Below, in pieces: positions 33,430 to 45,530 of a stretch of DNA of 64,000 nucleotides. How positions within the stretch are numbered: the stretch's first letter is position 1; each line of letters begins with the position of its first letter. The DNA is taken from positions 124,001 to 188,000 of the forward strand of contig JAFEMH010001234.1 in the NCBI GenBank assembly GCA_022495995.1, written 5' to 3'. This DNA is from Adenophora triphylla var. japonica (Eukaryota > Streptophyta > Magnoliopsida > Asterales > Campanulaceae). The notes beneath the pieces are model-generated. The model searched no databases. It was not told the origin of the DNA and worked only from the letters and a program-made list of their open reading frames with translations. Position numbers and translations under genes: made by a program.

Positions 33430-34345
33430 CGAATATGTGACACATACCTGTCAAGATACCTACAAAGCCATCACAAATATGGGTTGCAGCGATAATGAGC
33501 ATCATCTGGACCACATAATTCACCACCCTTTCTTCAGTGGAAAAGTAGTAGGCCCAATATTTATGACCTAATACTAAATATTGTAACACATTCAGCAGCA
33601 ACCATTGATAGTCCTGCTCGCACAGCTGTCAGAGCTTCTTGTGCTCTCCCCGCTACCAATTCATTTGACACTCTTATGCTAACCATTCAAAAGAAAAACT
33701 ACATTTGTCAACAATTTGTACTCCCTCATTCCCAAAATAATGACCAAAAAATTTTCAAATTTGCAATTGATCAATAGCAAATTTGATTTTTTTTTTTGGA
33801 TCATTTATTATCGAAAATAGGTAATATTTGAGATTCCACACTCTTACAGAGCCAACATACTGCAGAAGAAAGGTTTTGGAATCCAAATTAAGAGAGAGAA
33901 AAGGGGGAAAACTACATTACTGCTGCCACTACCAAGGGGTATCATGTACAACATTGTAAGTGTGCTAAGGCTGAAATTATAACACATAATTATAAAAAAT
34001 GCTTAGATGTCAATTTAAAAAAAAAAACTTTTAAAGTAAAATATGAACATTTATTTAGGAATCAGAGAGTGTATTTTATAAAATTACGAAACCTGATTGA
34101 CGAAGCTGATGTTTCAAGTGTTGGATCCGGAAGAAGACCAGCGAGGAGAACCATTGCCTCACATGCCTATATCTCTAAGCTGTGAAATTTCAAGAACTCA
34201 AATAAATACACTTATTAAACTCATAAAATTGTATAATAACAATTAGGAGTGCAAAATTGTGACTTACCACACCATAACAGCCGAAGGAACCGCAAGCTTC
34301 AAGAACCTTGGAAGACATACTAGGAGAGAGATTCTGGACACTGGT
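33430..34345 (-). pseudogene. Exon fragments of a MATE (DETOXIFICATION) transporter gene
   Basis: Three exon pieces in gene order on the minus strand. Near 34310-34268: RFLKLAVPSAVMVC followed by a GTAAGT donor. Near 34170-34090: MVLLAGLLPDPTLETS, with a stop just upstream of it. 33677-33432: after an AG acceptor, SIRVSNELVAGRAQEAL, a frameshift near 33565, then FSTEERVVNYVVQMM and CDGFVGILTG with a GTATGT donor. These match conserved MATE efflux carrier segments (cation-coupled export of metabolites at plasma or vacuolar membrane). Retained introns show genomic DNA was captured, not cDNA. Non-functional. Confidence 0.85.
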
Positions 34346-35199
34346 CATGAGGCAGAAAAGGATGAACAAAAATCAAGGAGAGAAGAAACCATAACAAAGC
34401 ACGCCAACTACTCGAAAAAAGTCCTAGAGGAAAAAATGGAAGGATTGCTTCAATCAGGTAATTTCCATTCATACCCAAAACTGCTAAATCCATGGTGGTC
34501 TCAAATGGTCTGTGTAAGTGCAGGAGGTGTCGAATATAAATGTGTTAGCGATGTTAAAATAAGGGGTGAATGGTGTGATAAACTATTAATGAAAAAATAT
34601 ACAGAAATCCCAACTTTCTCTCTCTAAATTATGTTTTCTCTCTCATCTCATATTCTAAATCTCTATCTAATTTCTCTCCTCACCTAATCTGAATATAATT
34701 TTGTGTTTAATTGGAATATAATATCCAATTTTCATTATCAATTTACGATTTACTAAGCTGGACATAATAGATTGGGGAACAAATAATAATCCTAAGAGAG
34801 TTTTAATTTAAAAAATATAATTACAGATGAGGAAAAACAATCACAATACCAACAATTGCAACCCTGAGAGAGTTTCATTCACGATGGGAGAGTTCATATT
34901 CAGGCATATAAGCATATTAATTAAGGTTATCAATACCTTGTTCAATTCGGCAGAGAGGGAGGGAGATGTATTTGGGCGTCGTAGGAGACGCCGGCACCAC
35001 AAATTTCGCTGGAAGTAGACGCAGTGGAGAGCAGTAGCGGCTGAAGTGGAGAAGTTGTAGTAGTGGAGAGAGAGAGTAAGAGCGAGGGCGAGAAGAGAAG
35101 GGGAAAACGTGTTTGCCGTGTGTCTAGGTTAGGTTAGGTTAGGTTAGGTCGTAAAGTAAGGTTAATATGCTGCCGTTTTTTACAATTTAATAAAATAAA
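34346..35199. other. Region between MATE fragments and CACTA end
   Basis: No gene recognised. GA-rich patch at 34950-35100 on the plus strand could be a captured 5' leader. A short run of GGTTA units (35127-35149) is present; it is not the plant telomere repeat. Confidence 0.3.
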
Positions 35200-35612
35200 A
35201 ATAATTTGTGATTAATTGCAACTGAAATTGAATGGAGAATTTGAAACGAAAATTTATCTATTTCAAAATCCCTCGCAAAATTAGGCGGGTTTCCTCCCTC
35301 CAAACTTTTTGCGGCCAATTTTTTTTAAGTTCAAAATATATAAATCTTATATTAATAAATGCAGCTGAATTTGAAACAGAAAATTGAAACATAAGTTCAT
35401 CTGTTTCAAAAACCGTTGCAACCCCGAAAGATGAAGCGACAAAATGGTTTTCCATTGCAATATTAATTGTGCACATCAATTTTCAATGAGCACTTTTTAC
35501 TCTGAAACTGATTTCAATTCGGTTGCAAAATTCCGTTTCAGTTGCCCTGTTCTGAAACTGATTTTAATTCGGTTGCAAAATTTCATTTCAGTTGCCCTGT
35601 TTTCTTGTAGTG
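35200..35612. mobile_element. Right end of a CACTA transposon
   Basis: Ends with the inverse of CACTACAAGAAAACAGGGCA. The subterminal region has direct repeats of CTGATTT(C/T)AATTCGGTTGCA and TTTCAGTTGCCCTG (35505-35600), a CACTA trait. The left end is not secure: CACTACAAAAGGGG at 33342 is possible but lies in the gag frame and the 3-bp flanks do not match. Confidence 0.6.
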
Positions 35613-36883
35613 GCACTTCGTCTTGAAGGGCGAGCCGACCATTGGCCTAACTTTCCACCACCACCACCGATACCGTATCAGTATGTTTTTTATTCCCCCC
35701 ACACCATTTATTTTATTGTCTACTTTGTTACTTACAGAACATTGGGGACAATGTTTATTTCAAGTGTGGGGGAGGGACTCTTCATATCATCCGTTTAGTT
35801 TCATTAGTTGCATATAATTTAGTTATTTATGTTTCTTTTATACTTGCATTAATTAGTTTTTCCATATAAAATAGTTTTTATTTTTCGTGTGTACATTAAA
35901 TTAGTTGCACGTTTCCTTCGCTAATTACCTTGGAATATTACCTTTTTCCTTTTTTGTTCATATTTTCTATGACTTGAAAATTTGTTAGAAAAAGAGCTTA
36001 GAAATATTTTGGTAGGTAAATGAAAAATCTTAAATTAATATAGCATAATTAAATTTTATTAAGGAAAGCATTGTCTTGGTTAAATAGAACTTTCGGATCA
36101 TTTAGCACTTGGTTACATTTACTTGTGATTTTTGAAAATTATTCTTCAAATGTACACCTCAAGACATTGATTTCTATTCCTTTTAAGGGTGTTCATACTC
36201 GTTATGCACTCTTTGAATCACAACCTTCACATAAAAACTCACCTTTTCATTTATACTAATCAAGGCTAATCAATTATCATTTAGTGTTTATTTATCATAT
36301 AAGGTCATCCACTCAAATAGTCTAAATAAGCAAATCATTAATAGAGTGTGACTACCTAAATCAAGAAACTGCTTTGTCACGTATAAAAAGGATATAAATT
36401 TTAGCCTTTACATTTTTCCACTATCATCCTCCGCTTCAATTTTTTGTGATTCAAGGTGCATATAAATCCAATGAGTACTTTTGAATTGAGAATAAAGATC
36501 ATTTCCTCTTTGTACTTTTTAAACATAAAACTCTTATTCACAAAGCACTCTAAGAGTGAGTTTTATTTTGCGCCCAAGCTTATGATCCAAAAATTTAAAT
36601 TTTCGCTACATGATGACTCTGCTTAATCATGTTTTATTCATGCTATGAGAATTTATAATCTTTGATTTCCTCCCTAAATGTTTCCCTAAGATCTCTTCCT
36701 AAATACTCTTTAAGTTGTAAAAGATATGAATGGATATATAAAAGGGCAATTTTTTGAGGCAATGAGTCTTGTAACATTTATTTTTTAAGGGATCTTCTTT
36801 GTTTTTCTATTTATCATTGCATACTTCTCAATTTCTATTTTAAAACTTGCTTAGGGACAAGTAAGGATTAAGTGTGGGGGAGT
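35613..36883 (+). mobile_element. Athila-type post-pol remnant ending in a polypurine tract
   Basis: Contains 'cattggggacaatg' with AAGTGTGGGGGAGG (35742-35779) and ends AAGTGTGGGGGAGT (36870-36883) immediately before the LTR start. Such T/G-rich markers are typical of the Athila 3' internal region. No coding region. It places an internal 3' end before an LTR that also starts an element. Confidence 0.6.
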
Positions 36884-38390
36884 TGATAAATGGCTATTTT
36901 ATAGTCATTTATAGCATCTTTATTGCATCATTTGCCTTAAATCTTAATACCTTTTAGTCTAAAATAGCTTCTTTTACTTTATATTATGGATTTTATGCTT
37001 GTTGGTATTCTTGTATGATTTTACTGGCCTTAGGGGAAATTTAGGTACAAGCAAAGCTTGGGACGTATTCATTCAAGGGAAAGGATCAAAGCGAGAAGGG
37101 ACAACTTGGGAAAAATAAGCAATCAAGCCAGAACAGCTTTTGCACCGCCATGCAGATTATATGACGCGGGCGTTAAAAAGTCTCTGTTGCCAAGGAATTA
37201 CTCCAAGACCGATTGCACGACGTGCAGATTTTCAACACGCGGCCGTGCAAAACTTTTTGTCCTCAAAGAAATTACTCCAAAGTTGCTAGCACGGCCGTGC
37301 AGATTTCAACACGCAGTCGTGCAGTTACTGTTGCAGTGAAAAGGCACCTTTCCAATTGAAGGCTTTTTGAAGAGATTCGACCCCTAGCTTAAATGCATAT
37401 ATAAGAGGCCATTGTAATCAGTTTAATATACAAGAAAACGCCTAAAAATCATAGTGAAATACTCTAGCAATATATTTATACACAATTCTTCAAGAATTAT
37501 CAATTGTTTTTAGAATTTTGGTACATCTTTGAAGATTGAAAGTGCAATACAATATTGAAGGTTTTATTTCCAGCCTTTGTTTCTGACAATCGCAAACATA
37601 AGTTTCTCTACTCTTATCTATATTTCTATGTTTTTCATTATTTCTACATGCTTGCATCAAATATGGCTAGTGAGTAATCCTCCATTTCTTGGGGTTGGAA
37701 ACTCGGCATAATGTAGTCATTCTTATTAAATCATGTTTAAAGTTCCTTTTACCATTTCATAATCAATTCTTTTCATATCGTTTTGTCACGCCTACAAATA
37801 TGAAGTCGACCATAATTCGTATGAATCTTAGTTAATCAAGAGAAGGATCTAGCGATGAATCTTGATTAACGGAACGATATGAACTAAACTATGCTCCATT
37901 AATCACGGGAGTAGTTTAATGGCCTAAAGATGATCCTTCAGTGGAAAATACGTGAATATTAATATGAACTTAATGGATTTTGACTAATGTACGGAACCCT
38001 CGAGAGATAGGTTGTGTTAGTCTTAAAATACATCAGCTAGGCCTTGATCGTGAGTAGTTAGCACAATTTTTCGTATCAACCTTGAATTATGACTTGAATT
38101 ATATTTTTATAAACTTGATTTATTTGTTGACTGCATATTGTGAGATTTCCAATCCCGAGAATATTTTTATTATAAGAGTTTAATCTAAGATAGAGTAATC
38201 TGTGTTTGTTTCTAGTATTTTCATAACAAAATAAATCTTTCCCAATCATATTTTACTTACTTTACATAAAAACAAGTATCACATATAGTAACGTTGTCCT
38301 CGTGGGATTCGACCCGCATTTGCCTAATCTGTACTACAATCACACCATGCACTTGCGGTATTAAAACAAGTCGCTCGTTTAGGCTTGACA
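36884..38390 (+). repeat. Athila-type LTR
   Basis: 1507 bp, TGATAAATGG to GGCTTGACA, preceded by a polypurine tract and followed by a tRNA-Asp primer site. TATA at 37398-37405. Promoter-proximal palindromes: GCACGACGTGC (37215-37225), CACGCGGCCGTG (37236-37247), GCACGGCCGTGC (37289-37300) and a fourth degenerate one near 37311. Confidence 0.85.
37398..37405 (+). promoter_or_regulatory. TATA box of the Athila-type LTR
   Basis: TATATAAG followed by AGGCC, about 100-180 bp downstream of the GCACGGCCGTGC palindromes. Confidence 0.65.
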
Positions 38391-38396
38391 AATTTT

Positions 38397-38415
38397 TGGC
38401 ACTGTTGCCGGGGAC
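38397..38415 (+). other. Primer-binding site, tRNA-Asp type
   Basis: TGGCACTGTTGCCGGGGAC, close to the Athila consensus TGGCGCCGTTGCCGGGGA as remembered. Confidence 0.85.
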
Positions 38416-38516
38416 AACGATTTACTTTTTGATATTTGTATTTATTATATATTTTTGTTTGTATTTTTTTAACATCTCTTCCGAATATTTGTTGGCACTA
38501 TTTCCTACATGTCACC

Positions 38517-39362
38517 CTTGCTACATACAGAAAGAAAATCATTGGGTTTTCCCAAGATCAGGGTGAGCCTTTTCATGAGGCGTGGGATAGATTTAAAATG
38601 TTGCTAGTGCAGTGTCCCCATCACAATTTTCCCCTCCCTCTTTTGCATTAAACTTTTTATGGTGGGTTGAGTCAAGTTGACTAAGCTATGGTTGACAATG
38701 CAGCGGGTGGTTTTCTAGGTTCTAAAACCGCTGCTCAAACCCAAGATTTATTTGAAATGTTAGGGGCCAATTCTCAACAGAAAGGTTCTAGGGGTAGAGC
38801 TAAGGGAGTACATGAGTTGAATGCTAATAATGATTTGGCTATGAAAGTAGCAATGTTGAATCAAAAATTGGATAAATTGACTAGTGGTGGTGCTTCTTCA
38901 TGTGCCAATGTTATAAATGATTTTTGTGCTAACTGTGGTTCTAACACTCATGCTACTCACATGTGTCAAAGTGGTTTGCTGTTTAATTCTGAACAGGCAC
39001 ATGCAATGCAAGGATTTAGCCAGCGGTTCCCTCAAAACAATAATCCTTATTCGAATACATACAACCCGGGGTGGAGGCAACACCCAAATTTTTCATGGGG
39101 AGGTAATCAAGAACAAAATAAGCCTCTCCATCCTCAACCTCCATCGGGACAGTATGAGCAAAAAAAGGAACCGTGGGAAATGGCCATGGAGAAAATGCAG
39201 GCTGAAAATAATCAATTGAGGGCGGAAAGTCAACAAGCTTCCAAGAACCATGAAGCTGCCCTTCAGAAGTTGGAGACTCAAATTGGGCAATTGGCAACTG
39301 CCCTACACAGTCATAAGCCTGGGACCTTTCCGAGCCAACCACATCAAACAAATGCCATTATC
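38517..39362 (+). pseudogene. Athila gag, truncated at both ends
   Basis: One frame with in-frame stops near 38649 and 38685: QGEPFHEAWDRFKMLL, CPHHN, then VDNAAGGFLGSKTAAQ, a zinc knuckle CANCGSNTHATHMC (38925-38966), PYSNTYNPGWRQHPNFSW and a coiled-coil tail ending ATALHSHKPGTFPSQPHQTNA. The N-terminal capsid half is missing. It runs into LTR-like sequence at 39363. Confidence 0.87.
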
Positions 39363-39458
39363 ACCCATCCAAAAGATATGTTCCTAACCTTATTTTTTGC
39401 TCAAAACCTTGGAAATTTAATGTATATTTGAGTGTTTTGATAGTTCAGAGGCTGAAGT
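39363..39458 (+). repeat. LTR-derived 96-bp patch between gag and protease
   Basis: Nearly identical (about five differences) to 51219-51314, which is the start of the LTR at 51203. It begins ACCCATCCAAAAGATATG. It ends the gag frame and links it to the protease, so this junction arose by template switching or illegitimate recombination. Confidence 0.85.
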
Positions 39459-40018
39459 TCAGGAAATTTAAATATGGGACGGATGAGAAGGTTTTGATGA
39501 GTGTGAATGCTAGTGCTGTGGTACAACATAGCCTTCCACCCAAATTGAAAGACCCCGAAAACTTTCTGATTTCTATTACTATGGGGGAGTCCAAGAGGGT
39601 GAAAGCTATGTTGGACCTTGGCGCCAGCATTAATTTATTGCCATATTATTTGTATCTTGAGATGGGTCTTCCTGAATTAAAACCCACCACAATGGCCTTA
39701 CAACTCGCTGATAGGTCCATTAAAAGACCTTTGGGTATTGTGGAGGACGTTTTAGTTCAGGTTCGTTCTTTGATTATACATGTTGATTTTGTGGTATTGG
39801 AGATGCCAAGAAGTGAAGGTTTTCGCCGTGATTCACCATATTACTTGGGAGACCTTTCATGGCGACGACCAACCTTTGGGTATTGTGGAGGACGTTTTAG
39901 TTCAGGTTCGTTCTTTGATTATACATGTTGATTTTGTGGTATTGGAGATGCCAAGAAGTGAAGGTTTTCGCCGTGATTCACCATATTACTTGGGAGACCT
40001 TTCATGGCGACGACCAAC
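39459..40018 (+). pseudogene. Athila aspartic protease, first part, with internal tandem duplication
   Basis: Reads LPPKLKDPENFLISI, then LDLGASINLLPY (catalytic D-L-G), LQLADRSIKRPLGIVEDVL. A ~143-bp stretch from about 39730 is repeated directly from about 39873 (both copies contain GTGGAGGACGTTTTAGTTC and end CGACGACCAAC). The LLGRPFMATTN motif is in another frame. Element B is inserted after the second copy, at CCAAC. Confidence 0.85.
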
Positions 40019-42002
40019 TGAATGAACGCTCGTCGAAAATTAAAATTTAGGAGTCGCCACGCCGTTTTTAAGGAAACATTGAAAACCTTTTTGAGAGAAA
40101 ATGGGTTCGGGGGTTAGGTTACGTGTTGGGAAGAACCGAGAGTTCACCCAACACGCCTCGTCCGTAGACGAGTCTTTCAATTGTTCAACATCCAAAACAT
40201 CCATAAGTGTGTGCAATTGTGTGAGACATAATATATGTATAAAAATGCATTTTAATGCTTTATTGATAAACTGCGAGGATACAACTTGTGAGCCACTTAT
40301 TTTGGGGGCCACGTCCCAATTACAACTAGGCAAACGAATTACAACTGAAACAGACCATCTGCAGTGTGACTTAGTATGTCGCGTGACACAGGACCAGTGA
40401 GGGTCAAGTGTGTCGCATGACATACTATGCCATGTGCAGAGGTTTACAACTAGGTCAAATACAGGAACAAGCCAATAATCAACAGCAAGGTTGACCAAAA
40501 TGAAATTAACAACAACAACGAGATTAATTAATGGAACAAGCCAATATCAACATCGAGGTTAACAAGAATGGACTTAATGGCAACAAGCCAATATCAACAT
40601 CAAGGTTAACAAAGATGGACTTAATCAGCAACAACGAGGTTAATTAACGGAATTAATAGCAACAACTAGACTGCAACAAGAGATCGAACGACATGAGATT
40701 GTATCAAACCAATACCCAAGCATACAAACCAAGCATATTCGAAACAAATTGGCATTATAACAATACCCATTCAAATACAATCAGCTCTGGCATGAATAAC
40801 AACACCAAACATGGCAAAATCCATGAACAACTGAGAACAATATCAAACACGGCAAAATCCATGAATCAACGAGGAGAGATCAACCCATTGTATAGATAAA
40901 GCATATGAATCAGTACAGGATATCACAAATATGCACCAAGGCAGAGTAAATCAAATTCCAGGTTAACAGACTTACGCATGAAGAACAAGGCAATGAAGAG
41001 GGAGGTTTAGAGATTACCCTTGGAGTATCCACGATCCTTATACCAAGTTAGGTATAAGGAGCTTCGATTCAGCTTCGTAAATGGAGAGTTCGAGCTCGCT
41101 GATGACGCTTCAAGGCCAGACTGAATTTAGCGTCATTGACGGCGGTGAACGGGTTTAAAACAGAGGAGGAAGGCGATCTGTTTTGGGGGATTGCTCAACC
41201 GTGGGTAACGATTAAAGGGAGAATGGGTTAGGTTTCCGTTTAATCGGAGTTGAGAGAGGGAAATGGTGAAGGGGGTCACCGATGAATGTCGATTTGGGTA
41301 CAGGGGGGCTCGGTGTTGAAGGTTGCCTGTGATTGGTTTAGAGAGAGGACGGTGAGGAAGCTGTTGTAATTGGAGGGAGAGGGATTGGTTGCCGGCGAAC
41401 TGGTTTCTGGTAGGGAGATTAAAGGGCAATGGGTCGATTGCTTTTGGCCGGAGAGGGAGATTGAGAGGGATTCGGGTTGCGAAATTGGGTAATTGAACTG
41501 AGAAGAAGGCGATTGTTGTTGAGGTTTGGGAGATAGAGAGAAAGGTGAGGAGGATTGAAAGGGCAATGGTTCACCTGCAAGGGAGATACCAGGTGAGGTG
41601 AGGAAGACGATTGCGGAGAGAGAGCGAGCTCTCTGCGTTTAGTGAGAGAGAGAGATCCCACCGGGTAGAGAGAGAATGAGTAGTGAAGGCCTCCTTTACA
41701 AATGAGGAATAAATTGTTATTTAACAAAGCTTTGGAATTATCTTGATATGTCGCATGACTTATTAAAAATAACTGCCTTTCTTCTAGAAACTTGTCAGGT
41801 GACGAAATCTGGACCCTTCCTCGAATAATTCCTTAAAGGTCCAATCTGCATAATTCTTTCTAGGTCCTTCCTTAGCGAAAAACTTATAAAAGTTCCCGAA
41901 AATTTCGGAATGAACCGAAAATTTACCAAAACGCTCCCAAGCGCACTTTTATTGAGAAAAAGGCATTTTTATTAGGTCGCGAGTTGGATTGGGGTACTCA
42001 CA
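40019..42002 (-). repeat. Element B 3' LTR (left copy)
   Basis: 1984 bp, TGAATGAACG to GGGGTACTCACA. 24 bp longer than the right copy because of an insertion near 41653-41676. PBS-like GAGTCGCCAC lies near 40050-40059. A long inverted repeat at about 40371-40428 pairs AGTATGTCGCGTGACACA with the inverse of GTGTCGCATGACATACT. Single palindrome at 41747-41760. One TTCTAGAA at 41782-41789. The GA-rich part (41130-41700) gives long but unlikely antisense ORFs. Confidence 0.93.
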
Positions 42003-42180
42003 GAGCCCCTCGACAACGTCACTTATGGAATAAGTGAGGTTGTCGATAAGAAGGATCTCAAGCCTAACGAACAGCTGACGAGATCGAATGATTAATGTGG
42101 TTGGATGGCTGGACCTTTTGAGAAAGGATTCCTACGTATCTCTAAAAGGGAATCAAGCCAAATCGTAGTTCAGAAAATAT
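42003..42180 (-). other. Element B polypurine tract side with stem-loop motif
   Basis: Same order of blocks as in A at 3662: GAGCCCCTCGACAACGTCAC, GTTGTCGATAAG, GGCTGGACC, then the stem-loop CTACG (42132-42136) and CGTAG (42164-42168). Confidence 0.65.
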
Positions 42181-42400
42181 AGGAACGAGCCTAACGAGGG
42201 CATAGGAACAAGCCTAAAGGGTATAGGAATAAGCCTAAAGAGGTATAGGCACAAGCCTAAAGAGACATGGGAACAAGCCTTAAGAGACATCGGAACAAGC
42301 CTTAAGAGGTATAGGAACAAGCTTAAAGAGGTATAGGAACAAGCCTTAAGAGGTATAGGAATAAGCCTAAAAAATATAGGAACAAGCCTAAGAGGGAATA
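42175..42400. repeat. ~22-bp tandem repeat in element B
   Basis: About ten units of AGGTATAGGAACAAGCCTAAAG with drift. Occupies the slot of the 30-bp array of A. Confidence 0.85.
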
Positions 42401-42609
42401 ATCGAGATTAACTCAAAAGTATCGCGAGATGAACTCCAAGACTTGAAATGACTTTTACGAGAAAGCAAACATAAGACAAGATGATTTGCAGTTGAAATGA
42501 GATATATTTTCATACCTGTGTTGTGTTTACCTGCAAGGGTTGTGCACACGAAGATCACTTGAAGTGATTGGCTGGCTTTAGAAACATTTGTCGAGTAGAA
42601 CACGAACTT

Positions 42610-42910
42610 TGCTATTGACAATTTACCGTTGCAAGACGGACTCTTGATCTTTGATTTACCGTGGCAAGCTGGACCCTGCTGATGATTTGAGGTTGCGAGA
42701 CTGACATTGTTGACAATTTACCGTTGCAAGACGGACTTTGATTATGATTTTCCATTGCAAGACAGATATTGCTGATTTTCCATTGCAAGATGGACTTTGA
42801 TTATGATTTGCCATTGCTAGACGGACCTTCGATGAACATTTACCATTGCAAGATGGACCTTCGATGAACATTTGCCATTGCAAGATGGACCTTTGACGAT
42901 GGTTTGCCAA
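42610..42910. repeat. ~30-36-bp irregular tandem repeat in element B
   Basis: Eight or so units built on TTGCCATTGCAAGATGGACC plus variable filler such as 'ttcgatgaacat' or 'ttgattatga'. Confidence 0.75.
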
Positions 42911-43719
42911 CGAGGCTGATGAGCTTGACGAGCATTGCTTGGAGACTGAGGCAGCTAGGGCTCTTTCAAACGATGTTGATGAGTCTGAAGATGACGAGAC
43001 CGATGAAGATAATAAAGGCAGAATATGCCACCTGCAGGATTTGAAATCTTTGTCCAGGTTGTGATTTGAGGAGCAATCCCCATGATCAGATTATGATCAC
43101 TTGATTATTATACCCTGTGGGGGAAAAACACAACACTACTAGGCACTTTGCATATTATTCAATTATATGAAATTTTGCTTATGCATTATTAAATTCATTG
43201 CACGAGTCCATCTAGGCTGGGGATGAAAATGGAGTGAGGATTTTGCAAGGCTTGACAAGCGGATATGTATGTAGCAATTATGCTATGATGGATTTATGAT
43301 GGAATGACTGTGTATATGATGATGTATGGGTCGAACCCTCTCCCATGAAGGATGGATGATAGGGCGCAGCTAGGCAAGTCGGGGTGTGCCCAGAGAGTAC
43401 AGACTGCAGCAGGTTGATTGTTGGTTGACGAGAACAAGGTGTATCGCGCGCCTAAGGCAGCAAGCAGCAGAGCAAATGCAGAGAATAAACCCGGCTTTGA
43501 AGAGATGACTAGGAAAAGCCCCAGTTGATATTGTAAAGCAAACCCGGAGGGAATCTGGTAAGGAGAGCTTGAGAGGACAGCATAGCAAAGCCCCAGCTTG
43601 AAGAGATTTAATGCAATCCAATTACAGGCAGAATCATCATGCGGCCAAGGAGGCACCCATCTTTTCAGACCTTAGTCAATCAGTCATAGACTCGAAAGTA
43701 TATACGTACAGGGGCACAT

Positions 43720-45530
43720 CTTTCGAAAAGTGGGAAATGAATCCCGATTTTGTGTATGACACACTCGCTTATGGGTTTGACTCTTTTGAGAGAGTATAAG
43801 CACAACAAGGTGTGGAAAAGTGTATGGAAGCCCCTGCTGACAGAAAGACAGTGTTTGGCTCTTTATTCCTAGAATGTAGAAAGAGAAGACATGTCGAGAC
43901 ACTTGAAAACTTGTCTTATTCGTGATGATCACAAGGCCGCTAAAAACCCTTTATTGATGTTCGGATTATTCGACCACCAAAGCCGATATGAACAAATATT
44001 TTGATCAATCCTGAGGAGAAAACCAACTGATATCGAGATCAAAAAGGATGTGTGTATATGGACGGCCCTTGATGAGACCGGATTTTCAGAGATGTGTTTG
44101 TGACTTCGACCGGACCAGTTATGGTTGCCTATGTTCCCCTCCTGACGAGGAGCTCAGGTCGCCGTAGTTCGGGCTTATCCCGATTGAAAAGAGAAGGAAT
44201 GTGAAATTTCGAGATTTTGAGGACCTTTGAGGATTTTCTGAGAAGCAAATCATTGAGGAACATGTCTCCTTGGAGTGCCAATGAGGGACACGGCTGCGAA
44301 GCCCCAGTGGGATATCCACAGGCAGTGTTTGCGGAGGAGAAATGAACTATGCTCACATGAAGTGCCAAATGAATGGATTGAATTTGCACAATCTTAGATT
44401 GATGACATTGAACCGAGATGGATTAGATTCCAACTTAAGCAAGAAATGAAGCATTAATTTGATTTAGATCTCGAAGATATGGGACTGAAACTGCTATCCG
44501 GTAGGAACTGTAGTTGGGTTTCAGGGCTTCGATCGGCCATCGGGTGATTTAGAAAGTCATGACCTCTTAAGATGAGAGGTCGGCTGGGCTTTTTACTGAC
44601 TGAACCTCTAAAAATGAGAGGTTGGCTTGCAGGGATGTGTTTGGGAAATCTACTGTGAGGAAGATTAGTTGCCTTTAAGAATGAGAGGTCAAATTTTGAT
44701 TTTGGCCAAAGGCAAGGGTAATGGTAATGGGAATATCCTCTAAAATCGAGAGGATGGCTTGGGATTATTTGGTGGATTGCTGACGAGAGAAGATCCAAGC
44801 TATCGAGAACTTTTTCAAACTTTCGAGAGTTCGGGCTCCTTTTGAACATTGAAGAGCTTCTTGAGAAGTCAAAGACTTTTGCTGAGTTGTGAGGATTTAA
44901 CATCCTTCTTTTGGAAAGCCTCTTGAGGATTCTTGCTGGATTGTGAGGATTTAACATCCTTCTTTTGATAACTTGGAAGGCCTCCTGAGGAGTTGAGGAT
45001 TATCTTTGTCCTTCCTTCATGGCTTGAGTATTTTACGCACCGCCGATTCTCAAAGCTAACTTCTTGGCATTGCTTGGACTCTTCTCGGCAAGGAGCAAAG
45101 GTGACGGCTAAACAGGGTTTCAAAACATGCCGATCTTGAAATGAAGGGATATTGTTTGGTGAGGGTGAGGTAACAGCTTCCCTAGGGTGAAAGGCTTCAA
45201 CCGCAATCCCTACCGGATGACCCAAACGAGATTAAGTCTTCATTGCTTGCTTAAGCTTAACTGAGACAGATTAATGCAAATTCGTTGAGCGACGAAACGA
45301 CGAGGATGATGAAAGAGGTGTGAGCATATGAGATGCAAGATGGGGAGTTGGCAAGACCCAATTTGAGAAGGATATCAATTGATTTTCCCACTCCGATTAA
45401 CTTAAATATTAATCATTTCAAAGAACTAGTGGTTGAGCAGCACAAGTGATCATCTAGGATAAAACCATTTCAATTGAGTGTAATGTGGGTGTGCAAGTGA
45501 TGTCTCGAGTCTAGCAGGAAAAGAATCAAA
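43720..45530 (-). other. Conserved noncoding core of element B
   Basis: Landmarks shared with A and C: GAGAGAGTATAAGCAC, GCTGACAGAAAGACAGTG, GATGTTCGGATTATTCG, stem-loop at 44129-44167 (one arm CTATG, one change from CTACG) and, at 45385-45520, 'caagtgatcatctagga...taaaaccatttca'. No coding region; 44570-45000 contains short repeats 'ctctaaaatgagagg'. The rest up to 46982 is leader sequence without a recognised gene; palindromes TGTCGCACGAC and TGTCGCGTGACA lie at 46699-46742. Confidence 0.6.

Noticed and set aside
35127..35149. GGTTA repeats as interstitial telomere sequence
   Set aside because: The plant telomere unit is TTTAGGG; this is a short 5-bp microsatellite.
41133..41727. Antisense ORFs in element B LTRs (Ser/Pro/Asn-rich)
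   Set aside because: They come from a GA-rich strand with low-complexity translation, differ between LTR copies, and match nothing I know.
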